A stretch of DNA of 64,000 nucleotides from Dimorphilus gyrociliatus (Eukaryota; Annelida; Polychaeta; Dinophilidae): the NCBI GenBank assembly GCA_904063045.1, contig CAJFCJ010000015.1, forward strand, positions 1,123,034 to 1,187,033, written 5' to 3'. Below the pieces are notes generated by a model. It was not told where the DNA came from, searched no databases, and was given only the letters and a program-made list of their open reading frames with translations. Both the position numbers and the translations under genes were made by a program. This document shows, piece after piece, positions 1 through 12,740 of this stretch (position 1 is its first letter; each line of letters begins with the position of its first letter).

Positions 1-476
1 CAAAGCATTACATGTATTGTTAAATTTAGTCTATTAAAATATAAAACTATATATTAGTATATATAAATTTATACTAAGTATATATTATATATAATGTATA
101 TATAAACATGTATATTCAACATATTTATTTTATTTTATATGAGATATTTATATAGAAAGCGTGCTGATTAATGGAATATACGTTTCTAGTGTTCATAACC
201 TATTTTATAAATTTATATATGCTCTATATCTCCTAAAAGAATGACAAGTGAGACAAATCTATTAGTGCATTTTCATTCTATAGATATTGGCTTATCCTTT
301 ATCTGAAGTATTTCATTAAAAAAGCATTTTCAATAAGTCTCTTTCCCGTGAAGATGGGATTATTAAGTTAAAAGCTAAAATCATTACTTATTTGTTTTTC
401 AACTATTCGTATTAATATTAAATATTTCAACAAGTTGAAGTACACATATAGAAATAAATGGAGGGTAAACACTTAC

Positions 477-2307
477 TTTCTATATTATTCTCGGAATTAT
501 TCATATTTTCGTTAGTACTCATTAACCTCCTCTCTCCATTTAGGCTTACTGAACGTAATCTTCTAAAATTTTTTGCCAACTGGTAAGATCTGAATGCGTG
601 TTGGATGACTTTTGCGGCATCTCCTGCTGCTTTTCTTCCTCCATATTTCTTCTCTAGCATTTCTACTCTAGCGTTCTCGAGATCTTGCGATAATTCATAA
701 CCTGTAGGCCATACTCTGTTGTTCTCTTCGACTTTATCTTCAGTAATTTTGTACGACCAGTATCTCGTCAGAGTTTTTGGCGTTGGTATGCAAGACGTCG
801 ACCGACACTGATTAGGTAAAGGAACTGATAGAGGGGGTTTTATTCTGCAAATGGAAAATTGAATAATTAATAAGAGAAATTCTGCTTCCCATTATAAATA
901 CATATAAGCTAATAATAATTTAGATAACTTGCAATAGTCAAATCAGCAATTCAAAGAGCACAATAGTATCCACAAAACATTACTTTAACATATATATTTT
1001 TCTTATTTATTTTTCTTTAACTTGATAAAGTCTTTAAAAACAAGCTATTAGTGTATTCAATATTACCAATTTTATTCTTTTAAGTTTGCTAAAAGTATAT
1101 AAAGCCTATTGGACTGAAGCTTTTGTGCAAATAGGACAATCCCAAATAGTTTATTAAAATGGTAATATAGCAAAATAAAAAAAAATAGCGAGAAAAAAAA
1201 ACTACCTCATTTTCTTAAACTACAATATACACTAAGAAGATTAAAAATTTTCACGTAGCTAGTTTTAAGTCAAGCGTGAAATTTGTCTTACCAAAATTAA
1301 CTATTGAAAATCCTTCTGTTATAAATAACATTTTTTTTATATACTAATATACTTTTATGTATATATTAGTATATATATCTTTTCATCTTACAAATCTAAT
1401 AAGAAAAATTCTTCAATATACATTCCAAAACTGGAATGCAGATATAGAATAAACTAATCTCTAATAACTTGTTTACCTTGAACACGCTCTATAAATATAA
1501 TTAAGTAAAAAATAATCAAGGATCATATGTTGAGCTTCATTATTGTGTTATTTTTAACACATACGATATAAAAATATATTGCACTTAGTATATAAAACTA
1601 TTACATAATACTTGTATAAAGCTATTAGAGAAAATAAAATTCTCATCTAATTAAAAGTAGCTTTATCAAATAAACACTTGACTATTCTTAAAGACAAGAG
1701 ATTGCGTTGAGAAGAACCACATGTTTAAACAAATGTTGCTACACATTTGTTTACGGAAAACTGCAAATATTTAGCGCTGGCATCTGTCCAGATATAATAA
1801 AATCACGGATGTCTCTTTGTTTTGATAATAGTCTTAAACTTATTAAATTTTGACGAAAACCTGAGATATTGTTTTAAATAAATTCGTCTATCCCCCGGTC
1901 CTATTTATTAAATAGGTTTATTCATTAGATAAAAGTAAGAATTATTGTTATCAATTATGAAATAAGATAAACTCCTAAAGTCATTAAACTAGGAAATAAG
2001 TAGGTAATAAAAAAGAACAAAATTATCGCAAAAAACTTTGACCAGCTACAGGAAAGAAACGAGTACAAATCCCTTAAGTATACAAAAGTAACCATTAAAG
2101 CTATCGAATTTCTTTCAAAGGCTAAATTTATAGTCTATAAAAATTTGTATATCTTCAAGAATTGTTGACAAATTTGATAAATACTTGTTTTTTATTTTTA
2201 TATATGTAGTAAAAAAAAAAGACAAGGAGAGATAGTGTTAAAAGACAGATCGCGAAAATAGAGAAGGTGTAAGCAATATCAAAACTATCTATAAGAAAGA
2301 TAGAATG

Positions 2308-2344
<37 letters not shown>

Positions 2345-5300
2345 TTTAACAAAATAAATAGAAAGAAAAAAGTTGATTAAGTTTCAAAACTTTTCTTTGA
2401 TATATAAATTCAACATTGTAATGTTAGCGAACAGCTTAGATATAGTTTCTTTAATCAAGAGTTATCCCAATAAAAAAAATTACACGGTAAATATTAATCT
2501 TTAGACTTCTTTCATTTTTTTTTCAATTTTGACTACAAGAGAAGAGAAAAAAAAATATCTTAGCTTATCAAGTTTTTCAAGTATTGAAAAAAGTTAATCA
2601 ATAGCACTTTTGTTGTCAAGTTGCTATCGTTTTTCAAATATTCCCCAACCCATTTCTCATATAAACAGTTGGCAATTTGTGTTCCGGGTAATAAGATATA
2701 TGCTGATACAAAAGAATAAACCGTCGATAAATTAATAATTGCTTTATATGTATTCTGGTCACATTTTTTATAACACTTTATTGGACAAAAAAATTGAAAA
2801 ATTCTGAATCTTTTATCAAGAGACGCTCTAGGCATATACATACGGTATATCATTCACCATGCCACAAAGCCTAGCACATGGCCCTTATTATAAATCATGC
2901 AACATTTTCCAGCTCTTTATTACCTTAATCTAGATCAAGTGCCGAGTGCCTAATATGACAATGGAACAGCTGCGGTATGGTTTAAAGATAAATTATATCA
3001 TTTATAACCTTTGTTATGCTCTAATGTTTTGTTATAAAGTATTTTTATCTTATTTCTTTTTATATTTAAAGAATATTCGATTAAATCGGATGATAAATTA
3101 GAGCAATAGAAAGTAACCTTATTATAGGTACAACTTCGAAATTTTCTATTACATTGTAATGGGTAATAAACTAATTAGTGATCGGGAGGCGTACACTCTT
3201 CTTTTGATGGAAATATGCTTAAACATAAGAGGTGGTAAACCCAAGTACACTGAAAGTACAACAAGAATCAATCTGTACTATATATGTAATCTTATTCTTT
3301 TTTCTCTTTATCGATTAAAGACAATAAGATTAAAATATTACATTTGATATTATATAATTCTAATACCGTTACCAGAGCCTTGTTTACGTAAATACTTCTT
3401 TTTTATATTATTAATTTTCCCTTCAGAAATAATCGTAGTTTAATCTACATTAAAAATAAATTACAAACATATCAAATGTAAAATTGAAAAGGTTAAAGTT
3501 TTTCCTATTCTTCTAATGTTATATAAAACAATTTGAAGGGAAAAAGCTGTTTTATTTCACTCAACAAACTCGTAGCGTTATCACATCATAAATAATTAGT
3601 CGAAATTATTAATAGATTTAGATAAGAAAGGATATTTGTTAATACTGTTTATTTCATCAATTATATACAAGAATAATTTATAGATAATAGAAAAAAAAAC
3701 TTCATGACTCGGTCAAGCGTATCATAATATGTAATTTAATATCAATAGAATAAAGAAAATATGCTATATTAATTACAAAGATAACGGTATATAGACAACT
3801 TTTTATCTATATAGAAAAGGGGAACTAAAATATAAATCTTATATACAAATTAATTCATTTAGTTTAAGATTACTTATTTTAAATAGAAGAAGCAAAAAGG
3901 TTTTTGCTAACATCTACAAATTAGACGGAATAGAAAAAGATTAAAAACGAAACGTAGTGGAAACAAGTAAAAAAAAGATATCCTCTTGTTTTTTTCCTTT
4001 TAGAACAATTGAAAACATCTTATCTAATTAAAATAATGTGTGCACAAACAAACAATTGTTATATGTTTGGTAGACAAATTCGTCTTTTTTGTGTATATTA
4101 TACTTATATTTGTTTTATACTATTTCAAAAGAAGCTGTTGTTTAATAATATTCTATGCGAGTTTATAAAAATCCATCAAAAAAGAAAGTTATATATGTGT
4201 ATATTACTTTAGATATATAGATTTTGTCTCCCTATACTAGATTGTTTATCACGTGACTGAGAAGTGAGCCGGTGCAAATGCGTTGGGGTGGGTACATTGC
4301 ACGCACTGCAACAGACGAAATCTGACCTTTATAGATAACATGAATGAATGTTTGCATAAGTTTTTCGCCCCATAAGAAATGTATAAATTTATACATGGAA
4401 GAATAAAAGAGGATGAATTTTGTTTAATAACGGATTAACGATAATTAAGTTATCATGTCGGAAAACGAATTGGCTAAATAAAATTAAAAAACAAAAAAGG
4501 ATCGTGTTACAACTATTAATCTTTTCCAAGGATTAGACTAAATTAAGTGTAAATAACTATGTGGTGGTTTATTGCTATATATTCATTAGGATATGTGAAG
4601 TATATCTACAACTTATACGGCTATTTTCCGTTATTCCCGTCTCCCCCAATATATCATTAAACACTGCAATGCTAATAGAAAAATCCTTATAATATAATAT
4701 GCATAAAATAATAAAATTCTTTATCAATTATTCTCTACTTGTTAGAAAATTAACTAATAAAACGTGATTTATATAATATATAAATAGAAAATTAGTTGAA
4801 GTAACCCAATTAATACTCTATAGATATTATTGTATAATAAACAAAAGGGTATATTTTGTTGAGATTAAGCTAGAAATTACGATAATAAACCTTAGCTTCG
4901 AAATTGGAATAGTTGTTCCTTTTCCTACTCTAACGGTTTCAATTTCATTTATTCCAGTATTGCCCACTGACTCAAGTTTGAAGTAAATGTCAAGAACATG
5001 TAATAGATACCCTGTTTATCAATTAGAAGGAATCTTCTTTATAAGCTCAAGGTGTTTTTCTTTCACTTAGATTTATAATAAAACACAATCAGTGTTGGAA
5101 AGTTCTAGCTGTGTTAGTTTAATCGTTTAGCACTTAAAGGCAAACAAAATAAATTGCTTCCAATAAAATATGCTCTTTTTAACGGCGAATGTATGCAGCA
5201 ACATTACTCTAAACTGTTTACATATTCGGTAATAAAATAATTCTTTAAGCGAGAAACTGGAAATAACTTTCCAACTTAAACGCTATTGTTTATATATCAT

Positions 5301-5668
5301 AGGCCTATTTGGTTTTCATTTTAGCGGAGAACTTGTTTTACGACCGGATTAAAACTAAGTTTACTAACAATCAGAGTTACTAAATTTTTGCAAAAGAAAT
5401 TGTAAGGTACTTACTTCTCATCCTCATCATTCGTTGAATTTTCATTCACCTGATAAGCGTGTAATTTAAAAGATAATAACGTCGTCTTTCTGTTCAGTTC
5501 ATCTTTTTCTTTTCTCAATTTTTCTACTTCACGCTCGAGTTCAATAATTTTTCTACTTTGTTTCCTTATTATTTGGTCTTTTTCATATAAAGTTTTCGAT
5601 AAGATTAAAGTCCGTTGAATCTTCTCATCATACGCGCTAAAATTGTTCATTTTTCGCTTAAAAAACAA
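477..5668 (-). CDS. IQSEC: IQSEC (BRAG/schizo) homologue, 5' part only
   Basis: Arf guanine-nucleotide exchange factor family. Only N-terminal exons lie in the window; the SEC7 and PH domains would lie off the left edge. The exon at 477-844 has the family signature GYELSQDLENARVEML followed by EKKYGG and an IQ motif (AAKVIQHAFRSYQLAKNFRRL), which would bind calmodulin. Known IQSECs have YELSQDLQDKQVEMLERKYGG-like sequence at the same place. A proposed first coding exon at 5415-5668 encodes a charged coiled coil (IIELEREVEKLRKEKDELN), as at the IQSEC N-terminus. It ends two bases into a codon before GTAAGT, and the 844 exon begins with the one base needed to complete that codon, so the phases agree across a 4.6-kb intron. 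The IQ exon is secure. Its link to the coiled-coil exon is an inference and other small exons may exist between them. Confidence 0.8.
845..5414 (-). other. Long first intron of IQSEC; no other gene seen
   Basis: About 4.6 kb of AT-rich sequence with only short spurious ORFs. It is far longer than the usual 50-130 nt introns here. It holds a (TA)15 run at 2311-2340 and a conspicuously GC-rich patch at about 4250-4330 that starts with a CACGTG E-box at 4250-4255. I see no exon with recognisable homology and no RNA gene. Long first introns in compact genomes often carry enhancers, but nothing here proves that. Confidence 0.5.
2311..2340. repeat. (TA)15 microsatellite
   Basis: Perfect TA dinucleotide run inside the long IQSEC intron. 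Confidence 0.95.
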
Positions 5669-7559
<1,891 letters not shown>

Positions 7560-7805
7560 ACGATTAAATAGTTTCAAGCAAAATGTTGTTTTCCGATTTT
7601 TGATAAATTAAAAAGATATAAACCTGCTCTTTTTCTACATGTATTTCATTTGTCTTCAAAAATATCATAATCGTCTAAAACATATAAACTTGTAAGATCT
7701 GACTTAATTTTTAAAACCATTTTATTGATCAACTAGATTAAACAACTAGAAAAGGTAGTCTATAAACAAAATAATTTAACAAAAGGTATGAAATAATAGT
7801 ATATT

Positions 7806-8957
7806 TCAATTAAGCAATTTAAAACTTTCAAATCCGACTTCTATTGCAATTAACCAAATTATAAACCATTCTAATCGGGAAGAGTGTTTGTCATTTAAAT
7901 AATTTATAAGTAACTCTGCTAAATCCGAACAATGACTTAATTTTTCATTAATAACTCTTGTTCTTTTGGGAACATTTAAATAATTGCCAGTTCTTACATA
8001 AAGTTTTTCCAAGGTTTCTCTATCCCAATAAAAATCGGGTGTATCTAGTAAATCGGATGTTAAATTAATGTAATGTTTCAGTGTATATAATTCTCCAGTC
8101 TTTCGTAATTGCTCTTCTCTTGTTATTCTTAACCGTTTACCCGCTTTCATATCTTTGAGAATAAACTCTATTGAGTCAATGTATTTTTCTAAAGATGCTT
8201 CCCATATAGCCAATTTTACGGATGCTGACAAGGCATTAGAAAAAGTATACTTTTCCAACTGATCTTCTTTTGATTCCTTTTCTAAATATAGGCAATTGCC
8301 ACTTAGTTTTGTTGGCTGATTTGTGAATGAATATTCAAATTGTTCACTTTCTTGATGCATTAGAATGTAATCGTACGAATGGTCTTGATATTGTGCCAGA
8401 AATTTCAAAACAGCATTTCTAAACGATTAGTTAAATTAATAAATACTAAAAAGACAATTTATTGCAAACCTCTCTACTTCAGCCATGTTCCAAAAGACAA
8501 CACTCCCTTCTCTAAACAAGTACATCTCTCTAACTTCATTTCCAACAAGATATTTAGCGGTGACGTGCAAAGCATCTTCAACATCCGAAGGAAGTGGCTT
8601 TACTTCGTACAAACCTTGTTCTTCTAAACCATCTTTAAGGTATTCCAAGCGATATTCTTGAGCAGTTGCAAAAGCGTAGACATCGTAAAACTCCTCCTTT
8701 TTTTCTTGCCCTTCTTTTGAGGCTCTCCTCCTCACTCTTTTGGTCGTTAAAGGTGAAATTTCCTTATGAATATTTCGAACTGTTTTCGATCCCGACAACT
8801 CGGGTGGTAGCATAATTTTAAGCTTAGAATTAGCATTTTGTGAATTTCTAAAACAAGACCCTGTTCCAAAGTATGCTATGTTATTTATCGTTCTGGGGTG
8901 TTTAAAGAAAGCACGTGACGAAATAGTACAGAACCGACGTAGCATGTGCGCGGCCAT
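7806..8957 (-). CDS. RMND1: RMND1, mitochondrial RMD1/DUF155 family protein
   Basis: Inner-mitochondrial-membrane protein needed for mitochondrial translation in mammals (family RMD1/sif2, DUF155). Two exons, 8470-8957 and 7806-8418, joined in frame across a 51-nt intron, encode 366 residues. The N-terminus (MAAHMLRRFCTISSRAFFK) is basic, rich in Arg, Ser and Phe, and lacks acids, as expected of a mitochondrial presequence. The family block AYFLVGNE-like / EMYLFREGSVVFWNM follows near the end of exon 1. Exon 2 has the long helical region (LRKTGELYTLKHYINL, TPDFYWD) and a C-terminal transmembrane segment (LEWFIIWLIAIEVGF), all family hallmarks. The gene lies tail-to-tail with RUVBL1 (about 250 bp) and head-to-head with AASDHPPT. 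Confidence 0.95.
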
Positions 8958-9400
8958 GTTGTTGCGAAATATTCAGACCCACTTTACCAAGTTACGGAAG
9001 TTAGGTTAAAAATAAACTTTTGATTGGGAGTTGTATTACATAACTCCATAGTACATATTTTAATATAAAAAATTGTGATATATATCAAATAAAAACAAAT
9101 TTAATCTTGTTTAATTGGCAATCTTTTATATCACTATAACTTCTTTCAACTTTGAATCGGCTAGCAGACGATAAATTTGGCACGCTCTGGAGCTTCAGAC
9201 TAACTGACTGCTACTTCTCGCTATATCGAATTTTGACGTAAATATACGATTTTTATTAATTTTTTGCAACTTTTACATTATTTAAGGAAAGTAGTTATGG
9301 TATAAAACATTAAGAAAAGTTTCTTTTAAGTTGGATATGATATATGATAAAATAAAAATTGTATATATTGCAACAGCTGCAGTAATTCAACGGAGGAAAA
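8958..9400. promoter_or_regulatory. Divergent intergenic region RMND1 / AASDHPPT
   Basis: 443 bp between opposing start codons. The middle, about 9150-9235, is richer in GC than its surroundings. I recognise no strong motif in it. A CACGTG lies just inside the RMND1 coding exon at 8912-8917. Confidence 0.35.
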
Positions 9401-10585
9401 ATGTCCGAACCCGGTGTTCGCTTTGCTTGGAAAATTTCAACCTTTTTCCCAACAAAGGACCAATGGATTAGGGCTCTTCGATGTATTCAATCAGAAGAAA
9501 GAGAAAGAATTGCGAAGTTTCACTATCAAGTTGATGCAATATCGTCAATGGTTTAGTATCTTTTCACTCATGATATCTATTGTTGTTTATTACGGTTTCT
9601 TTTATCAATTCTAAATATATACTTAATAGGCTGGTAGACTATTGATGAGGAAAATAATAAGAGATCATTTTGGCGTGTCCAATAGCGAGATAAAGCTAAG
9701 TAGGACGGAAAAGGGCAAACCAGTTCTGGATATGCCAAAAAATAATCGATTTTCCTTCAATGTATCTCACCACGGAGATTACGTCATTGCTGCAGCTCAA
9801 GTTGGATCGCCAATAGGAGTTGATATCATGACAATAGATAGTCCAAGTAACGAAAGAAAGTTGCATTAAAAGGATAATATTGTATCAAAATGTGTTATCT
9901 TACAGGCGCCGAAAGAACAGTCAAAGGGTACATCAATCTTATGAGTAAGCAATTCTCAAAAGACGAATTAGACGCTTTGAATTCTTACGAAGGAGATTCG
10001 CAAAAAATGGAACATTTCTATCGTCTCTGGGTAAAAAAAGCGAATCTATTCTTTCTATAATATATTCTATAATAATTTCACTTTCACTATTACTTTAGTG
10101 CTTGAAAGAGAGTTATGTTAAAGCAGTTGGTGTTGGTATAACCATTCCTTTACACGAAATAGAATTCTCTACTCCAGTTAAACGACTTTCTACGAAAAGG
10201 GTTGTTGGTGACACAAAATTTTTTATAAAGGGATCTTTAAAAGATCAATGGACATTTGAAGAAAGTAAATTAGACATTAATCATGTTGCCTGTGTAGCTA
10301 CTGTTGGGAATGAGAGGGTAAGAATACTTAAGTTAACTAAATTATATCATAAAATCGAATTACATGGATAATATAATTCTTTATCAATTTTTCTAATCAA
10401 TTAAGGTTAGCAATAAATCATTACATCAAGCCAAATTTAGTGAAGTTAATTTTGATGATGTTGTTGAAGAGTTAGAAAATTGTAACGACGAATTGAATGA
10501 TGAAGAAATCTATTGGGAAAAGTTCTCAGGAAATCCACGTCTGAACGTCAACAAAGCCGATAGATTTTGTGGTTGTTTCGAATAA
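9401..10585 (+). CDS. AASDHPPT: 4'-phosphopantetheinyl transferase (AASDHPPT)
   Basis: Sfp-type transferase that moves the phosphopantetheine arm of CoA onto carrier proteins, such as cytosolic and mitochondrial ACP and aminoadipate-semialdehyde dehydrogenase. Five exons: 9401-9550, 9630-9846, 9906-10030, 10099-10317 and 10406-10585, total 296 residues. Signatures are RTEKGKPVL for CoA binding, FNVSHHGDYV, then the Mg-binding GVDIM motif at the end of exon 2 and the WCLKESYVKAVGVG helix spanning exons 3-4, with acids at the expected places. The FEESKLD block also matches human AASDHPPT. Exon phases are all consistent. It is followed 280 bp downstream on the same strand by an unrecognised membrane protein. 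Confidence 0.97.
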
Positions 10586-10865
10586 TATATATGCTGTAAA
10601 TATAATATATGTATTTAAAAATAAACAAATTCACATAGTAATTATAGGCTTATACTTACGTATTATAAAAATTTGGTGTTGAAATAATTCTGAGCCTATT
10701 TGCTAAAGTTTAAATAGTTAAATAGAAACGGCACTCCTCAATCCAATACCACGTGTTGACTTTTCAAACAAATAATATTATATTTATTTATATTAATTTG
10801 GAATACCACCAAACTACATTCAACTTCTTCATAATTATATAAACTCTTGTTTTTTTATAAAAAAA

Positions 10866-11808
10866 ATGCCTCTGAAGCTACTAGTTTTTAGTGTAATTAT
10901 TATTACATTTTCACTATTCTATACAATCTCTTGCGATGAGAAAGGTGTAAAGTTTGAATTTTATGGCTTAAAAGAATCTGAGGTGATGTTCTCTCTCTAT
11001 ATATTTTTTTCAATTCTCTATACATTAAATCTATATAAGAAATAATGATTTTCTTTTGATTTTTAGTGGTTGAAACGTAATAAAAAGTTTCTCAAAACTT
11101 TAAATAAATTCCTTATTGATTATTGTAATAAAAAATCAAAGGCTTGTTTCGTACTTGATAAGTATGAAATTGTGGAAAAGAAATCAGGATCTTTATTTAT
11201 AACCTTCTTTTCACGATCAAGGATTGACGAAAAGTCTTTGTTCAAAGTTGTTAAAGATAAACGTGAAGAAATTGAAGATACTATTTATGGTAACCGTATC
11301 TTACAAGTTGGTTCTGAAACCTTGCCTTTACCGCCTAGAAAGGAGCTTAATATCATAATTGGTACTATATTTGTATTTTTAACTCTCATTTTAACTGGAA
11401 TTGGTGTCGGCAGCTTTATTTATGATCAGAGAAAGTATCGTATAATTAGTCAAAAAAGAAGACTTTCTATTAAAGAGTCGGAATTTAGACAAAGGTAATT
11501 TCAATGCCATTTAACTATTGACTTTTACTTTAATTTTAGGGTTTTTTTTTTCAAGTACGTCGAGTCAAGGTGTAGGAATACCAGGAAATTATATGAAATC
11601 CGTGGCTTTGGAACACTCAGCGCTGCCTCCAATCCCTAATAAACGTAGTTTAATTAGCCACCCTACGCATACGGTCTCCTTTAGCGTTTCTGAACCGTCC
11701 ACAAATGGAAGAAAAAGAGAAGAGGATCGTAAAAATCAAATTGCTGTTATAAGGATAAGTGATGAAGGAGTTTATCACGTTCATCCACCAACGACAATAT
11801 CTAATTAG
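10866..11808 (+). CDS. Unrecognised single-pass membrane protein
   Basis: I do not recognise the family. Exon 1 (10866-10982) encodes a clear signal peptide (MPLKLLVFSVIIITFSLFYT, then ISCDEKG). Exon 2 (11067-11494) encodes an extracellular region of about 95 residues ending in a juxtamembrane PLPPRKELN, then one transmembrane helix (NIIIGTIFVFLTLILTGIGV) and a basic cytoplasmic start (YDQRKYR). The ectodomain could be a small SEA-like alpha/beta module, but this is only an impression. Exon 3 (from 11540) encodes a Ser/Pro/His-rich tail ending YHVHPPTTISN. The splice as read enters exon 3 in a frame that stops after about 30 codons. The long open frame needs one T fewer in a T10 run at 11542-11551, so this is a sequence error, a polymorphism or a real alternative tail. 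A CACGTG lies 111 bp upstream. Confidence 0.65.
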
Positions 11809-11917
11809 ATATATCTTTCATGGCTTTCTTAATGCTTTTAACAAGTAATGATTGTTTTCTTGTATTAGTTTTTTTTTTATAACATTACAATTGTATTTAC
11901 AAAAAAAATAACATTAA

Positions 11918-12473
11918 TCATTCTGATGCTGTTTGATTGTCTTTTTCCATTTGTTTTAATTCCATATCAATTCGTTCTTTCGCTCTTACAACTTTTGATT
12001 GTAAGTATAATGACCCACCCTTTGATTTATCATTTACTTTAAATAAATGATCGTAATTTTTATTCAATGTTTCTAAATCATGAATATCCTTTATATTTAA
12101 TACTTGCAGCGCTTCTTGTACTGTTATACCGCTAACCGAATTGGCGGCGGCCTGTTGGGACGTCGACTTTGTTGATCTGGCCTGTGCAGCTCTTTGAGAG
12201 TTTTGTATTTCTTGTCTAAGAGCCCTAGTAAACGCCCTGCCCACAACTTGGGCTCCGGCAACGATAACTTGAGCTAGATATTTTGCCTACACATAGAAAA
12301 CATGTCATAAATGAACTTGAAACATGTGCAGCAGGACCAATGTATAAAATAAATCATCAAATCAAATTGAATAATCCTTCTAGTTAGAAGTAATTACTCC
12401 TATTTAAAATATACTTTATCTATATGGCTAATTCATAATTAATCTCTGTATACTTGATCAAAAAACTTACCAT
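11918..12473 (-). CDS. PAM16: PAM16 / Magmas (TIM16), J-like import motor subunit
   Basis: Matrix-side subunit of the presequence translocase-associated motor of TIM23. It pairs with PAM18 and restrains stimulation of mtHsp70. Only the start codon lies in exon 1 (12471-12473), directly followed by GTAAGT; exon 2 (11918-12286) begins [20 protein letters not shown], the standard PAM16 start. Total 123 residues, normal length. The J-like domain ([15 protein letters not shown], then [10 protein letters not shown]) lacks the HPD tripeptide of true J proteins, as is known for this family. The upstream region has TCACGTGTT at 12506-12514, about 34 bp before the ATG, a plausible E-box. Confidence 0.95.
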
Positions 12474-12740
12474 TTTTACTTTATACTAAATTTCTGCTAA
12501 AACGATCACGTGTTCAACGTTATTACTAAATACCGGGCATATACAACTAACAGGAGTTATATTTCTTAATACATTAAAAGTTTTTGTATTTAAGTGAAAA
12601 AAATACGAAAAACATTAAATAAATAAAAATATTATAAATATTCATTTTCTAAACTATTAGAGAGAAAAAAAACATAAAAAAGTCTAATAAAATACTAAAA
12701 ATATTTGAAGAAATCAAAAATCATATCTTGACGTAATTGT

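Noticed and set aside
2155..2352. 65-codon ORF in the IQSEC intron
   Set aside because: It consists largely of translated TA repeat (IYIYIY) and AT-rich sequence.
4270..4310. miR-92-like seed (ATTGCAC) in the GC-rich intron patch
   Set aside because: Only the 7-nt seed matches; the remainder is unlike the family and I see no stable long hairpin.
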